From the NCBI GenBank assembly GCA_914767715.1, contig OU612073.1:744001-808000 (forward strand): 64,000 nt of DNA, in the 5' to 3' direction. The position numbers and the translations under genes were made by a program. Every line of letters starts with the position of its first letter. Within the stretch, counting starts at the first letter, position 1. The stretch comes from Membranipora membranacea (Eukaryota; Bryozoa; Gymnolaemata; Cheilostomatida; Membraniporidae). The notes beneath the pieces are model-generated. The model saw nothing but the letters and a program-made list of their open reading frames with translations, was not told where the DNA came from and ran no database searches. Below are positions 63,597 through 64,000 of this stretch, one piece after another.

Positions 63597-64000
63597 CTTT
63601 AATAATAAAGAAAGAAATCATAAATGTCAAACCAAATGACTATGAATACATTTTGGAAATTGGTAACAATATGTTCATTGGTTAACAAATCAGCCTATTT
63701 TGAAAAAAGTGATTTTATATTCACAAAAAGTTAATATACATGACATTGTGCCATTACATAACAAAGATCTTTCCAGAAATCAGCAAACTTACCTTTTACA
63801 AGAAATAAGGTGACAAACCACTGGAAGAAAATATCTCAATAGAAATATCAAACACTTTCAGCACTGAATATATTCTGAAAGATTGCTTTTGTGTCCGATA
63901 TTCACAGTGTTTGGTGATTCAGTGCCTATTCTGTGTGATGTACCTGCTTATAAAGCATAGAAACAGTACCATCAACCGAGCTGCAATTGGTTGTTTGTAG
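63597..64000 (-). promoter_or_regulatory. Upstream region and likely non-coding first exon of the homeobox gene
   Basis: The sequence immediately 5' of the ATG is a pyrimidine-rich acceptor (CTTTATTATTAAAG). A donor-like AAAAG/GTAAGTTT lies at about 63791 on the minus strand, so the 5' UTR exon probably ends there, with an intron of about 190 bp. No core promoter element could be assigned. Confidence 0.4.

Overview
The window looks like nuclear DNA of a marine invertebrate animal. Genes are split by GT-AG introns of a few hundred bases to a few kb, the DNA is AT-rich, and the gene set is metazoan: an ARID2 (PBAF chromatin remodeller) homologue, two acid/gastric-type lipases, two secreted PAN/apple plus fucolectin-like proteins and a PRD-like homeobox gene. 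Much of the rest is transposon-derived or tandem-repeat DNA. I cannot name the phylum. Exon boundaries were built by hand from splice consensus, unbroken reading phase and family similarity; they are models without transcript support.

Layout. 1-6528 (minus): the 5' half of an ARID2 gene, running off the left edge. 11156-18267 (plus) and 19636-25145 (minus): two lipase genes arranged tail to tail, with several equal exon sizes and complete Ser-Asp-His triads. 27511-31435 and 45190-47035 (both plus): two paralogous secreted proteins, each with a signal peptide, two PAN/apple modules and a C-terminal fucolectin/F5-8C-like module, joined at phase-1 introns. Between them lie a small Ty3/gypsy-like gag remnant (about 33885-34080) and a badly broken gene (34950-39101) combining a GlnD-like nucleotidyltransferase fold, TPR helices and an NHL-type propeller. 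47036-62687 holds almost only mobile and repeated DNA: a TIR element, a direct duplication, a tRNA-derived SINE, a hAT element with a clean 8-bp target duplication inside a long palindrome, a MITE and several tandem repeats. 62688-63596 (minus) is a compact, complete PRD-like homeobox gene.

Most striking points. (1) The plus-strand lipase carries two homologous, phase-matched exons (16287-16397 and 16430-16543) separated by only 32 bp. They look mutually exclusive and encode the lid / lid-disulfide part of the lipase cap, so the gene could make two lipases differing in the lid. (2) In the minus-strand lipase, the intron-exon junction of exon 7 has been amplified into an exact 32-bp minisatellite of 56 units (20378-22168). 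Nearly every unit keeps the 3' splice-site AG and the first codons of the exon, so the true acceptor is the last of about 55 near-identical ones. (3) The broken nucleotidyltransferase-TPR-NHL gene shows an unusual domain combination that may be intact elsewhere in this genome.
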